A stretch of DNA of 35,103 bases, from contig CAYTVI010000013.1 in assembly GCA_964441765.1 (NCBI GenBank), forward strand, positions 1 to 35,103, written 5' to 3'. Of the stretch, positions 24,911 to 32,699 are shown one piece after another. Made by a program: the position numbers and the translations under genes. The notes under the pieces are model-generated. The model worked only from the letters and a program-made list of their open reading frames with translations, made no database searches and had not been told where the DNA came from. The first letter of the stretch is position 1, and the number at the start of each line of letters is the position of its first letter. The DNA comes from Sulfurospirillum sp964441765 (GTDB lineage: Bacteria > Campylobacterota > Campylobacteria > Campylobacterales > Sulfurospirillaceae).

Positions 24911-25401
24911 AATTTGTTTCAATATTGATGGGAAGTAAGAGTGATTATGGTGTGATGGAAGAGTGTGCTAAGACATTAGAAAAATTTGGTGTTATGTATG
25001 AAATCGTCGTTTCATCCGCTCACAGAAGTCCTGATAGAACACATCAGTATGTTAAAAATGCTGAAGCCAAAGGGGCTAAAGTATTTGTAGCAGCAGCAGG
25101 TATGGCAGCACATTTAGCAGGTGTCGTTGCTTCTTTAACCACAAAGCCCGTTATTGGCGTTCCTATGAAAGGTGGTGTAATGGAAGGTATGGATGCACTC
25201 TTAAGTACCGTTCAAATGCCAGGAGGTATGCCTGTTGGAACTGTGGCGATTGGCTCAGCAGGTGCTGTGAATGCAGCGTATCTAGCGATGCAAATTTTAG
25301 CCATATCTGATGAAGAATTAAGCGCGAAGCTTAAAGAAGATCGTATCTTAAAAGCAAAAAAAGTTGAAACCGATTCAATGGGTATAGAAGTCATTTTATA
25401 A
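24907..25401 (+). CDS. purE: PurE, N5-carboxyaminoimidazole ribonucleotide mutase
   Basis: 164 residues with MGSKSDYGVMEECAKTL, the SSAHRSPDRT active-site loop, AAGMAAHLAGVVA and QMPGGMPVGTVAIG. These are the marks of class I PurE, which moves the carboxyl group of N5-CAIR to carbon 4 in purine synthesis. PurK, the usual partner, is not in the window. The start overlaps the U32 stop (ATGA), with AAAGGATAG before it. Confidence 0.96.
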   Translation: MKFVSILMGSKSDYGVMEECAKTLEKFGVMYEIVVSSAHRSPDRTHQYVKNAEAKGAKVFVAAAGMAAHLAGVVASLTTKPVIGVPMKGGVMEGMDALLSTVQMPGGMPVGTVAIGSAGAVNAAYLAMQILAISDEELSAKLKEDRILKAKKVETDSMGIEVIL

Positions 25402-25410
25402 AGGACGACA

Positions 25411-25902
25411 ATGAACAGCTGGTTGGGAATTGAAGAGTTTAGTGCTTTGGCAAATTTGGATATTTCCGCTGTTGAAGCGATGATTGAAGAGGGAAAACTT
25501 GCTTCAAAAGTAGAAGAAGATAAGTGCTACGTGGAGGTCAGCCGAAGCGCACAAGCACTGATTCCCTCTACTCAAGGAGTTGTGTTAAGTGAAGAGATGA
25601 GCGGCTCTAATGTCGCTCTGAGCTCTGATTTTGTTGAGAAGACTGTTGGAGCGATTTTAAGCTTACATGAAAAAGTTTTAGATGCAAAAGAAGAGACGCT
25701 TGATGCGCTCAAAAGTGAAAATCGTTTTTTAAAAGAGGCACTTTTTTCCATGCAAGAACTCTACGATGAAGACAGAAAGACCATTGAAACATTGACCAAA
25801 CAGCTTCAATTTGTTCAAGATGAACTCGAATTTACCAAGCGAAAATATAAAATGATGTGGAATAAAGCCGTTGAAGGCTACACGCCACCTACTAAAGGAT
25901 AG
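25411..25902 (+). CDS. DUF3972-type conserved protein of Campylobacterota
   Basis: 163 residues. The N-terminus (SWLGIEEFSALANLDISAVEAMIEEG) resembles a small MerR/excisionase-like helix-turn-helix. Residues 70-155 are a charged heptad-like helix suited to a coiled coil. The position between purE and glyQ matches the C. jejuni gene of the DUF3972 family (Cj0703, from memory). The function is unknown. AAAGGACGAC precedes the ATG, and glyQ follows after five bases. Confidence 0.72.
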   Translation: MNSWLGIEEFSALANLDISAVEAMIEEGKLASKVEEDKCYVEVSRSAQALIPSTQGVVLSEEMSGSNVALSSDFVEKTVGAILSLHEKVLDAKEETLDALKSENRFLKEALFSMQELYDEDRKTIETLTKQLQFVQDELEFTKRKYKMMWNKAVEGYTPPTKG

Positions 25903-25907
25903 AAATA

Positions 25908-26765
25908 GTGCTTACATTTAGTCAAATGCTTTTAAATCTCCAAACGTTCTGGCAAAATGAGGGCTGTACCATCGTACAGCCTTATGATATGCCAGCTGGA
26001 GCTGGAACTTTTCATAATGCAACGTTTTTAAGAAGCCTTAGCTCAAAGCCTTGGGCAACAGCGTATGTGGCTCCAAGTCGTAGACCCACTGATGGAAGAT
26101 ACGGTGAAAACCCAAATCGACTGGGCAGTTACTATCAGTTTCAAGTACTTATCAAACCAAGCCCCGATAACATTCAAGAACTTTACCTCAAAAGTCTTGA
26201 GATGTTAGGGCTAGATATTAAAAAACATGATATTCGCTTTGTTGAGGACAATTGGGAGTCACCCACACTTGGTGCTTGGGGGCTAGGTTGGGAAGTATGG
26301 TTAGATGGTATGGAAGTCACTCAATTTACCTATTTTCAACAAGTAGGGGGTATCCCTTGCAGTCCTGTATCGGTTGAAATTACGTACGGTGTTGAACGTC
26401 TTGCGATGTATTTACAAGAAAAAGAGTCGGTGTTTGATTTGGTATGGAATGAGAACCAATTTGGCATTACAACGTACGGCGATGTACATAAGCAAAGCGA
26501 GTATGAATTTAGCCGCTATAATTTTGAAGTAGCAGATGTAGCGATGTTATTTGAACATTTTGAAAACGCTCAAAAAGAGTGTAAGCGTTGCTTGGAAGAG
26601 AATTTACCTCTGCCTGCGTACGATTACTGTTTAATGGCATCACATACTTTTAATGTACTAGATGCGCGAAAGGCAATCTCTGTCACACAACGTCAAAATT
26701 ACATTTTAAAAATTCGTGAACTTGCTAAAGGTTGTGCACTTAAATATAAAGAAATTGTCGGCTAA
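25908..26765 (+). CDS. glyQ: GlyQ, glycyl-tRNA synthetase alpha subunit
   Basis: Alpha subunit of the heterotetrameric bacterial glycyl-tRNA synthetase, holding the class II catalytic core. The 285 residues show TFSQMLLNLQTFWQNEGC, QPYDMPAGAGTFHNATFLR, WATAYVAPSRRPTDGRYGENPNR, WESPTLGAWGLGWEVWLDGMEVTQFTYFQQ and the C-terminal ARKAISVTQRQNYI. It starts with GTG at 25908. The beta subunit glyS is not adjacent. The stop overlaps the next start (TAATG). Confidence 0.96.
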   Translation: MLTFSQMLLNLQTFWQNEGCTIVQPYDMPAGAGTFHNATFLRSLSSKPWATAYVAPSRRPTDGRYGENPNRLGSYYQFQVLIKPSPDNIQELYLKSLEMLGLDIKKHDIRFVEDNWESPTLGAWGLGWEVWLDGMEVTQFTYFQQVGGIPCSPVSVEITYGVERLAMYLQEKESVFDLVWNENQFGITTYGDVHKQSEYEFSRYNFEVADVAMLFEHFENAQKECKRCLEENLPLPAYDYCLMASHTFNVLDARKAISVTQRQNYILKIRELAKGCALKYKEIVG

Positions 26766-27484
26766 TGAAGTTAGGGGATATTTATGCGTATTTAGACACG
26801 CTAAGCCCTTTTGCGACGCAAGCATCGTGGGATAACAGTGGGCTATTGATAGGTCAAAAGAGTGATGAGATAGAGTCTGTGTATCTAAGCCTCGATATTG
26901 ATAGTTCGCTGTTGGAACATATTCCTCAAAACGCTCTCATCATAACCCATCATCCACTTATTTTTAGTGGCTTGAAACAGCTCAATTTTTCTAAATATCC
27001 ATCAAATTTAATTCAAAAAATGGTGCAAAAGAAGATTAGTTTGATTGCAATGCATACCAATTTTGACCTCTCACATCTTAATGCGTACGTTGTTGCGAAA
27101 CTTGGTTTTACAGTGCGTGAGACAAAAGAATATGTAGCTTATTTTGATGTTAATATGTCTTTTGAAGATTTTAGTGAGCATGTAAAGCGCGTTTTTGACA
27201 TCGAAAATTTACGTGTGGTCAAGGCATCGTCATGGATTGGACGTTGTGCTTTGACGAGCGGTTCAGGAGGCGATTTGATTGCTAAAATTGACGCGGATTG
27301 TTTTTTAAGTGGGGATTTGAAATACCATCAAGCTTTAGAAGCAAAAGAGAATAATTTGAGTTTAATGGACATTGGGCACTTTGAGTCCGAGCGCTATTTC
27401 CCAGAGTGTTTGGCTGAAAATTTGAAAAATTTCCCATTAAAAGCTATAATGTCAAATTCTAAAAATCCGTTCGAGTATAAATAG
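26765..27484 (+). CDS. NIF3-family (YbgI-like) metal-binding protein
   Basis: 239 residues with family marks ASWDNSGLLIG, TTHHPLIFSG-like ITHHPLIFSGLKQL, AMHTNFDLSHLNAYV, and LMDIGHFESERY near the end. Conserved His, Asp and Glu residues bind a di-metal centre. Some members act as GTP cyclohydrolase-like proteins, but the role of this short form is not settled. Its ATG shares a base with the glyQ stop and the zinc-ribbon gene follows after 14 bases. Confidence 0.88.
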   Translation: MKLGDIYAYLDTLSPFATQASWDNSGLLIGQKSDEIESVYLSLDIDSSLLEHIPQNALIITHHPLIFSGLKQLNFSKYPSNLIQKMVQKKISLIAMHTNFDLSHLNAYVVAKLGFTVRETKEYVAYFDVNMSFEDFSEHVKRVFDIENLRVVKASSWIGRCALTSGSGGDLIAKIDADCFLSGDLKYHQALEAKENNLSLMDIGHFESERYFPECLAENLKNFPLKAIMSNSKNPFEYK

Positions 27485-27498
27485 AGGACACACAAGAT

Positions 27499-28218
27499 AT
27501 GAATAAGTATTTAGAACAGTTAATTGAGCTTTCAAAATTGGACAAAGAAATTGACGATTTTGGGCCGCGTATCGCTAAGGTAGAAAAAAAGCTAAAGCTT
27601 TCTTTAGATAAAGAAAAAGAGCTTAGAGCGCAAACAGATACTTTTAGTGCAGATATTGCTGATGCAAAGCTCAAAAAAGCAAAAAATGAGGCACATTTAG
27701 CCGAACTTTCGGCAAAGTTGAAAGATTTAGCAAAGAAAAGTGCGCTTGTTAAAACCGCTAAAGAGATTAAAGCATTGCAACTGGAAGAAGAAATTTCGAA
27801 AGAGCAGTGTGATTTTGCTAACGAAGAAATTGGAAGATTAGATAAGATTATTGAGCTCAAAGGTCAAAATATTGCGCTTCTTCAAGAAAAACTTGCTCTT
27901 GCGGCAAGTGAGGCAGAAGAGATTAGAGCATCTATTGACACGCAAATTCAACAAATCGAGCAAGAGCGAAAAGATATTTATGGTAAAAAAGAGGCTTTAG
28001 TCGCAGATATGAGCCAAAAAATCCTAACGTTTTATCAAAAAATTAGAAAATGGGCAGAAAATACAACCGTTGTACCTGTTAGAAAACAAGCATGTTATGG
28101 CTGTTTTATGCGTGTCAATGATAAAACCTATGCGAGTGTTATTAAGCAAGATGATATTATCACATGCCCTCACTGTGGAAGAATTTTATACAAAGAGTTA
28201 GATGCCGTAGAGGCGTAA
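27499..28218 (+). CDS. Coiled-coil protein with C4 zinc ribbon (DUF164 family)
   Basis: 239 residues. About residues 5-175 form a long charged coiled coil. A C-terminal zinc ribbon has Cys199, Cys202, Cys223 and Cys226 in ACYGCFMRV and TCPHCGRILY. This fits the CdsZ/HP0958-like family. H. pylori HP0958 binds the sigma-54 factor RpoN and flaA mRNA and is needed for flagella, so a role in flagellar regulation is plausible here and meets the RpoN-type promoter at flgB. That function is inferred from the homolog. AGAGGAC precedes the ATG. Confidence 0.87.
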   Translation: MNKYLEQLIELSKLDKEIDDFGPRIAKVEKKLKLSLDKEKELRAQTDTFSADIADAKLKKAKNEAHLAELSAKLKDLAKKSALVKTAKEIKALQLEEEISKEQCDFANEEIGRLDKIIELKGQNIALLQEKLALAASEAEEIRASIDTQIQQIEQERKDIYGKKEALVADMSQKILTFYQKIRKWAENTTVVPVRKQACYGCFMRVNDKTYASVIKQDDIITCPHCGRILYKELDAVEA

Positions 28219-28219
28219 T

Positions 28220-29368
28220 TTGTCTTTATTCTACTATCTTCTGGCAACGCTTCTTTATATTTTAGCGTTGCCAGTGCTTATTTATCTACGCTTTAAACCA
28301 AAATACAACGTTTCTATTCCCGCACGATTTTTTTTAAAAGATAATGCTCCGTTTGAAAAAGAAGGTATTTGGTTTCATGCATGCTCTTTAGGCGAAGTTC
28401 GTTCCTTAAAACCCTTCATTGAATCGTTGCGCGATGTTCATGTAAATATCAGCGCGATTACGCAAACAGGCTTTCGTGAAGCACTTCAGTATCCATCTGC
28501 CGATGTTCGATATTTGCCTTTTGAGATTTTTTTACCTTTTTGGATAACGAAACAAAAAACATTAGTTGTTTTAGAAGCAGAGCTATGGCCGATGCTCTTT
28601 TGGGTCGCTAAGCAAAAAGGGATAAAAACGATTTTACTCAATGCCCGTATTTCTGATAGGTCGTATCAGTCGTACCTTCGCTTTGCTTTTGTGTATCGAT
28701 GGATTTTTAGCGCCATTGATGTTGTTTTTGCACAAAGTGTGCTTGATAAAGAGCGTTTAGAAAATCTAGGTGCTAAGAATGTTCGGGTGGGTGGAAACAT
28801 TAAAACGTTTCAGCGCTATGAAGTAACAAACGTTTATAAAAAGCTAGATGATAGAAGAGTCGTTCTTTTAGCCAGTACGCATGAGAAAGAAGAAGCGTTG
28901 ATTTTATCGCGCATTGAACTCTTGCCAAATGACCAACTCATCGTTGTGCCAAGGCATCCTGAGCGCTTTGATAAAGTAGACTTATTTTTAAGAGAGTATG
29001 CAAAAATAAAAGCACGCTCGTACGAGAGATTTTCGCAAAAACATCAATTCGCTTCGGATATTGTTTTGTGCGATAAGATGGGAGAGCTTATCAATCTTTA
29101 TGCGATGGCTGATATCGTGATTTTAGGAGGCTCTTTTGTTCAAGGCGTTGGAGGACACAATCCTTTAGAACCAGCCTTTTTTAAGACAAAACTTATCAGT
29201 GGAGAATACACGTTTAATCAAAATGTTTTGTTTGCGCTCGTTGAAAATAGTATTACATGTAATGAGAATACCCTTGCAGAGGTTTTTCAAAATGCGCAAA
29301 CTTTGCTTCCCAGTGCCATAGCACACAGCGGTGACATCACACCGCTTTTAAAAGAGATTAGAGGATAA
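28220..29368 (+). CDS. waaA: WaaA, Kdo transferase for lipid A
   Basis: Transfers Kdo from CMP-Kdo to lipid IVA at the inner membrane face. The 382 residues have an N-terminal membrane anchor (about 2-20), then the GT30/GT-B marks FHACSLGEVRSLKP, VLEAELWPML, the second domain ASTHEKEEALIL, VVPRHPERFDK and GGSFVQGVGGHNPLEP. It starts with TTG at 28220, one base after the preceding stop; no better ATG keeps the membrane anchor. In C. jejuni the same neighbours occur. A two-mismatch palindrome form ATTACATGTAAT lies near its end. Confidence 0.94.
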   Translation: MSLFYYLLATLLYILALPVLIYLRFKPKYNVSIPARFFLKDNAPFEKEGIWFHACSLGEVRSLKPFIESLRDVHVNISAITQTGFREALQYPSADVRYLPFEIFLPFWITKQKTLVVLEAELWPMLFWVAKQKGIKTILLNARISDRSYQSYLRFAFVYRWIFSAIDVVFAQSVLDKERLENLGAKNVRVGGNIKTFQRYEVTNVYKKLDDRRVVLLASTHEKEEALILSRIELLPNDQLIVVPRHPERFDKVDLFLREYAKIKARSYERFSQKHQFASDIVLCDKMGELINLYAMADIVILGGSFVQGVGGHNPLEPAFFKTKLISGEYTFNQNVLFALVENSITCNENTLAEVFQNAQTLLPSAIAHSGDITPLLKEIRG

Positions 29369-29371
29369 AAA

Positions 29372-30100
29372 ATGGAAAAAGCCTATAAATTATTAGCACT
29401 TCAAGAAGGTATATCAAACCGTGCGGCGAAAGAGCTTATCGACAGAGGAGTTGTTTATTCTGAAGGTAAAAAAGTAAGTGTTGCCAGAGGTGAAATGAGT
29501 GGGAATGCAAAATTCAAAATAGAAAAAATTGCACCTATTCGTGTCATTTTTGAAGATGCGTTTATTATGGCAGTAGATAAGCCAGCTTTTATGACCTCAG
29601 AAGAGGTTGCTGAGCAGAAAAAACTGCCTTTGTTGCATCGCTTGGACAGGGAAACCAGTGGTGTGCTCCTTTTGACTAAAGATGAAGCATTTCGTGCTAA
29701 AGCTGTCAATGCTTTTAAAAAACGTGAAGTGCAAAAAGAGTATATCGCTATTGTTGAAGGACGTGTTGTTGAAGCCGTTGAAATCAACGCACCTATTTTA
29801 ACCATTAAAAAAGGTAATACGGCACACAGTAAAATCAGTAGTGATGGTAAAGAAGCGATTAGTCATATCGAACCTTTGATGGTAGAGGGAAAGCGCTCTA
29901 AAATAAAAGTGAGCATTGATACAGGACGAACGCATCAGATTAGAGTGCATCTTAAAAGCATTGGTGCGTCTATCTTAGGCGATACAGAGTACGGTGGACG
30001 ACCACATAAACGTATGATGTTGCATGCCTCAAAGATTGAGCTTTTAGGATATAGTTTCAAAAGTAAAGAACCTGAAGATTTTATTAAATTTGCCATTTGA
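29372..30100 (+). CDS. RluA-family RNA pseudouridine synthase
   Basis: 242 residues with an S4-like N-terminal RNA-binding part (KLLALQEGISNRAAKELIDRGVVYSEGKKV). It has the catalytic HRLDRETSGVLLLTK with Asp as the uridine attacker, and RTHQIRVHLKSIG. The target uridine in rRNA or tRNA cannot be told; the protein is short for RluA/C/D. GAGGATAAAAA precedes the ATG, three bases after the waaA stop. A likely terminator follows. Confidence 0.88.
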   Translation: MEKAYKLLALQEGISNRAAKELIDRGVVYSEGKKVSVARGEMSGNAKFKIEKIAPIRVIFEDAFIMAVDKPAFMTSEEVAEQKKLPLLHRLDRETSGVLLLTKDEAFRAKAVNAFKKREVQKEYIAIVEGRVVEAVEINAPILTIKKGNTAHSKISSDGKEAISHIEPLMVEGKRSKIKVSIDTGRTHQIRVHLKSIGASILGDTEYGGRPHKRMMLHASKIELLGYSFKSKEPEDFIKFAI

Positions 30101-30128
30101 GTTTTAAAAAATAAGCTCATAAAAAAGC

Positions 30129-30156
30129 CTTAAATACGCTGATTTAAGAGTTTTTT
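30129..30156 (+). terminator. Likely intrinsic terminator after the rluA-like gene
   Basis: CTTAAAT and ATTTAAG pair around ACGCTG, then after two bases comes a run of six T. The stem is AT-rich and therefore weak. The 161-base gap 30101-30261 holds this and the ffh promoter; no gene is seen there. Confidence 0.6.
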
Positions 30157-30213
30157 ATCAAAAAAATCTTTTTATTGTTTTAAGGTTTAATTTAGTTTAA
30201 AGTATTGTTTTTG

Positions 30214-30219
30214 TATAAT
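30214..30219 (+). promoter_or_regulatory. Likely -10 box (TGTATAAT) of ffh
   Basis: TTTTTGTATAAT, the same form as at 11116, 42 bases before the chosen ffh start. It makes the longer upstream ffh frame starting at 30205 unlikely. Confidence 0.7.
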
Positions 30220-30261
30220 CCCATTCCTTGTAAAAGGTCAAAGAATAAAAAAGGACGCTTT

Positions 30262-31602
30262 GTGTTTGAGGTTTTAACTGATTCGTTTCGTACCGCTGTC
30301 AATAAAATCCGTTTTAGTGATGATGAAAAATCTTTAAAAAATGCATTAGAAAACCTTAAGAAAGCACTTTTAAAAGCAGATGTTCACCATAAAATCGTGC
30401 GTGATTTACTTCGTGATGTTGAAATCGAAACAAAAGCACAGGGTATAGGACAAGCTAATTTTTTACGTTCTTTGAAAAAACAGTTAAACGATATTTTAAG
30501 CGTGCCTGGACGTCAAGGATTTGTTTTCGCGCCAAAGCCACCGACAAAAGTTTTGATGGTGGGTCTTCAAGGAAGCGGAAAGACGACGACAACCGTTAAG
30601 TTAGCTAATTATCTCAAACTCAAACAGAAAAAAGTTTTAGTCGTTGCATGTGACCTTCAGCGTTTAGCCGCTGTTGAGCAATTACGACAGCTTTGTAGTG
30701 CCAATGAAATTGATTTGTATTTTGAAGAGAACCACTCAAATCCTGTTTTGATTGCTAACAATGCAATGAAAAAAGCCAAAGAAGGCTTGTATGATGTTGT
30801 TCTCATCGATACGGCTGGTCGTTTAGCAATAGATGAAGAGTTGATGAGTCAGCTTGAAGCGATTAAAAAAGATATTATTCCTGATGAAATTTTTTATGTT
30901 GCGGATGCGATGACCGGTCAAGATGCGGTTCGTAGCGCGGTAACTTTTCATGAAAAAATTAGTCTAAGCGGTGTTATTTTAAGTAAATTTGATGGCGATG
31001 GTAAAGGGGGTGTTGCTCTTGGAATTGCAGAGCAGACCAGCGTACCATTGCGTTTTATTGGTGTGGGTGAAAAAGTCGCGGATTTAGAGCATTTTATTCC
31101 TGAACGAATTGTCAGTCGTTTGATGGGCGAGGGCGACCTTGAAACCTTGGCTGAAAAGACCAGTGGTATCATCAACGAAAAACAAGCAAAAGCGATGACC
31201 CAAAAAATCAAAAAAGGGCAATTTAATTTTAATGACTTTTTAGAGCAGATGGAGCAGATGAAAAAGCTTGGAAGCATGAAGTCGCTTATTGGAATGATTC
31301 CAGGTTTGTCTCAAATGGCGGGAAAGCTACAAGACGTCGATATGGAAAACTCGGTTGAGATGAAGCGAATCAAAGCGATGATAGGTTCGATGACAAAAAA
31401 AGAGAGAGAAGACCCAGAGCTTTTAAATAACAGTCGCAAAAGAAGAATCGCAGAGGGTTCAGGGCTATCGCAAGTTGAAGTCAATCGTTTTTTAAAACAG
31501 TTTGGCAATGCAGCGAAAATGGCAAAAAAATTCTCAGGCAAGAAGGGAATGCAAGATTTGCAAAATATGCTTTCTCAAAATAAACACGCACACCTTCGTT
31601 AA
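30262..31602 (+). CDS. ffh: Ffh, signal recognition particle GTPase
   Basis: Binds 4.5S RNA and signal sequences and targets membrane proteins to FtsY/SecYEG. The 446 residues run as the NG GTPase domain with P-loop GLQGSGKTTTTVKLA, DTAGRLAIDEELM, SKFDGDGKGG and GVGEKVADLEHF. The methionine-rich M domain follows (QMEQMKKLGSMKSLIGMIPG). The GTG at 30262 has AAAGGAC eight bases upstream and gives the usual start VFEVLTDSF. The frame upstream to 30205 overlaps the promoter. A hairpin at the stop codon and two palindrome copies separate it from rpsP. Confidence 0.95.
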   Translation: MFEVLTDSFRTAVNKIRFSDDEKSLKNALENLKKALLKADVHHKIVRDLLRDVEIETKAQGIGQANFLRSLKKQLNDILSVPGRQGFVFAPKPPTKVLMVGLQGSGKTTTTVKLANYLKLKQKKVLVVACDLQRLAAVEQLRQLCSANEIDLYFEENHSNPVLIANNAMKKAKEGLYDVVLIDTAGRLAIDEELMSQLEAIKKDIIPDEIFYVADAMTGQDAVRSAVTFHEKISLSGVILSKFDGDGKGGVALGIAEQTSVPLRFIGVGEKVADLEHFIPERIVSRLMGEGDLETLAEKTSGIINEKQAKAMTQKIKKGQFNFNDFLEQMEQMKKLGSMKSLIGMIPGLSQMAGKLQDVDMENSVEMKRIKAMIGSMTKKEREDPELLNNSRKRRIAEGSGLSQVEVNRFLKQFGNAAKMAKKFSGKKGMQDLQNMLSQNKHAHLR

Positions 31603-31608
31603 GGTGTG
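31589..31608 (+). terminator. Hairpin across the ffh stop codon
   Basis: CACACCTT and AAGGTGTG pair perfectly over 8 bases around CGTT; the stop codon is within it. No T-run follows, so it may only weaken transcription or protect the 3' end. Confidence 0.45.
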
Positions 31609-31618
31609 ACGATTTATA

Positions 31619-31644
31619 TCTACATGTAAAGATTTACATGTAAA
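31619..31644. repeat. Tandem pair of TTTACATGTAAA sites (copy 10 plus a variant)
   Basis: TCTACATGTAAA (31619-31630, one mismatch) is followed after two bases by exact TTTACATGTAAA (31633-31644). The second is extended to the perfect 18-bp palindrome AGATTTACATGTAAATCT at 31630-31647. Both lie in the 86-base ffh-rpsP gap. Confidence 0.93.
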
Positions 31645-31688
31645 TCTAAGTTGTAAAAAACGAAATATAAACATAGGAGACCATAACA

Positions 31689-31919
31689 ATGGCAACAGTT
31701 GTAAGATTAACACGAATGGGTAGAAATAAAGCACCGTTTTATAGAATTGTCGTAACAGACAGCAGAAAAAAACGTGATGGTGGTTCAATTGAGACGATTG
31801 GTTATTACAATCCACTCAGCAATCCACAAGCCGTTAAGTTTGATGCAGAAAGACTTGCTTACTGGAAAAGTGTTGGCGCAAAGCTAAGTGACAGGGTTGC
31901 TAAAATTACTGGTAACTAA
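31689..31919 (+). CDS. rpsP: RpsP, 30S ribosomal protein S16
   Basis: 76 residues: VVRLTRMGRNKAPFYRIVVTDSRKKRDGGSIE and NPLSNPQAVKFDAER are the S16 hallmarks. It stabilises the 30S 5' domain. TAGGAG lies nine bases before the ATG. It heads the rpsP-khpA-rimM-trmD-rplS operon, whose members overlap by one to eight bases, so their synthesis is coupled. Confidence 0.97.
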   Translation: MATVVRLTRMGRNKAPFYRIVVTDSRKKRDGGSIETIGYYNPLSNPQAVKFDAERLAYWKSVGAKLSDRVAKITGN

Positions 31920-32167
31920 TGATGATTGACAAATTTCTCGAAGAATTTGCCAAACTCTTGGTGGATAATCCTAGCGGTGTAAGAGTCGAGAGAAGCGATG
32001 TTGATGGAACATTTTGCGATGTTGTCATCTATGCAGATAAAATCGATACGGGTAAATTAATAGGCAAAGATGGCAAGATGATTAATTCTCTCAAGACGCT
32101 TATCTCTGGATGCAAAGCCAAAGATGGAAAATCTTACAGAGTTACCGTCAAAGCAAACGATGAATAA
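31919..32167 (+). CDS. khpA: KhpA, KH-domain RNA-binding protein
   Basis: 82 residues with one type II KH domain holding the GxxG loop in LIGKDGKMINSLKTLI. KhpA proteins bind RNA and in other bacteria work with KhpB in cell-division control. The ATG overlaps the rpsP stop by one base, and the gene always sits between rpsP and rimM. An alternative ATG at 31922 is possible. Confidence 0.92.
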   Translation: MMIDKFLEEFAKLLVDNPSGVRVERSDVDGTFCDVVIYADKIDTGKLIGKDGKMINSLKTLISGCKAKDGKSYRVTVKANDE

Positions 32168-32699
32168 GACATTCTCCCTCATAGAAGTCGCTCAACTTGG
32201 GCGACTTGTGGGTTTAAAAGGTGAATTGAAGCTTCACCTTCACTGCGATTTTCCTGAACAATTCAAAAAAGGCAAAACATTTCAAACCTCAAGAGGCGAA
32301 ACCCTTGAAGTGCTCTCTTTCAACAAAGGGCGTGAGCTTATCTCTTTTGTTGGTTATGAAACACGAGAAAGCGCTCAGAAACTCGTTAATACAATTTTGC
32401 TGACAACACCTGAAAACTCTCTCAAGGAGTGCGCTTTAAAAGAGGGTGAGTTTTTTTGGTTTGATATGATAGATGCGTCTATTATAGATGATAATGAACT
32501 GCTTCTTGGGTATGTTGAAGAAATAGAGCGCATTGCTACGACAGATTATCTTGTTGTTAAAACAAATGAAGCCTTACTCAAACAAGGGTTAGCAAAGCAG
32601 TTTTATATTCCTTATATTGATCGGTATATTCTCTCTTTTGATAAAGCAAAAAAAGAGATACGTACACGAGATGGTTTAGGGATTTTGGAAAACTCGTGA
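32160..32699 (+). CDS. rimM: RimM, 16S rRNA processing / 30S maturation factor
   Basis: 179 residues: EVAQLGRLVGLKGELKLH at the N-terminus, a middle part SFVGYETRESAQKLVNT and the PRC-barrel end FWFDMIDASIIDDNELLLGYVEEI and FYIPYIDRYILSFD. It helps assemble the 30S head around S19. The ATG at 32160 lies inside the khpA end (8-base overlap) and gives a normal length; a longer start at 32124 would run further into khpA. The stop overlaps trmD (TGATG). Confidence 0.93.
   Translation: MNKTFSLIEVAQLGRLVGLKGELKLHLHCDFPEQFKKGKTFQTSRGETLEVLSFNKGRELISFVGYETRESAQKLVNTILLTTPENSLKECALKEGEFFWFDMIDASIIDDNELLLGYVEEIERIATTDYLVVKTNEALLKQGLAKQFYIPYIDRYILSFDKAKKEIRTRDGLGILENS

Noticed and set aside
30205..30261. 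Longer Ffh starting at 30205
   Set aside because: The extra 19 codons overlap the TGTATAAT promoter, and the ribosome site fits the GTG at 30262.
31534..31815. 93-codon minus-strand frame across the ffh-rpsP gap
   Set aside because: It runs through both genes' ends and the palindromes, with a composition expected from reverse reading of AT-rich sequence.
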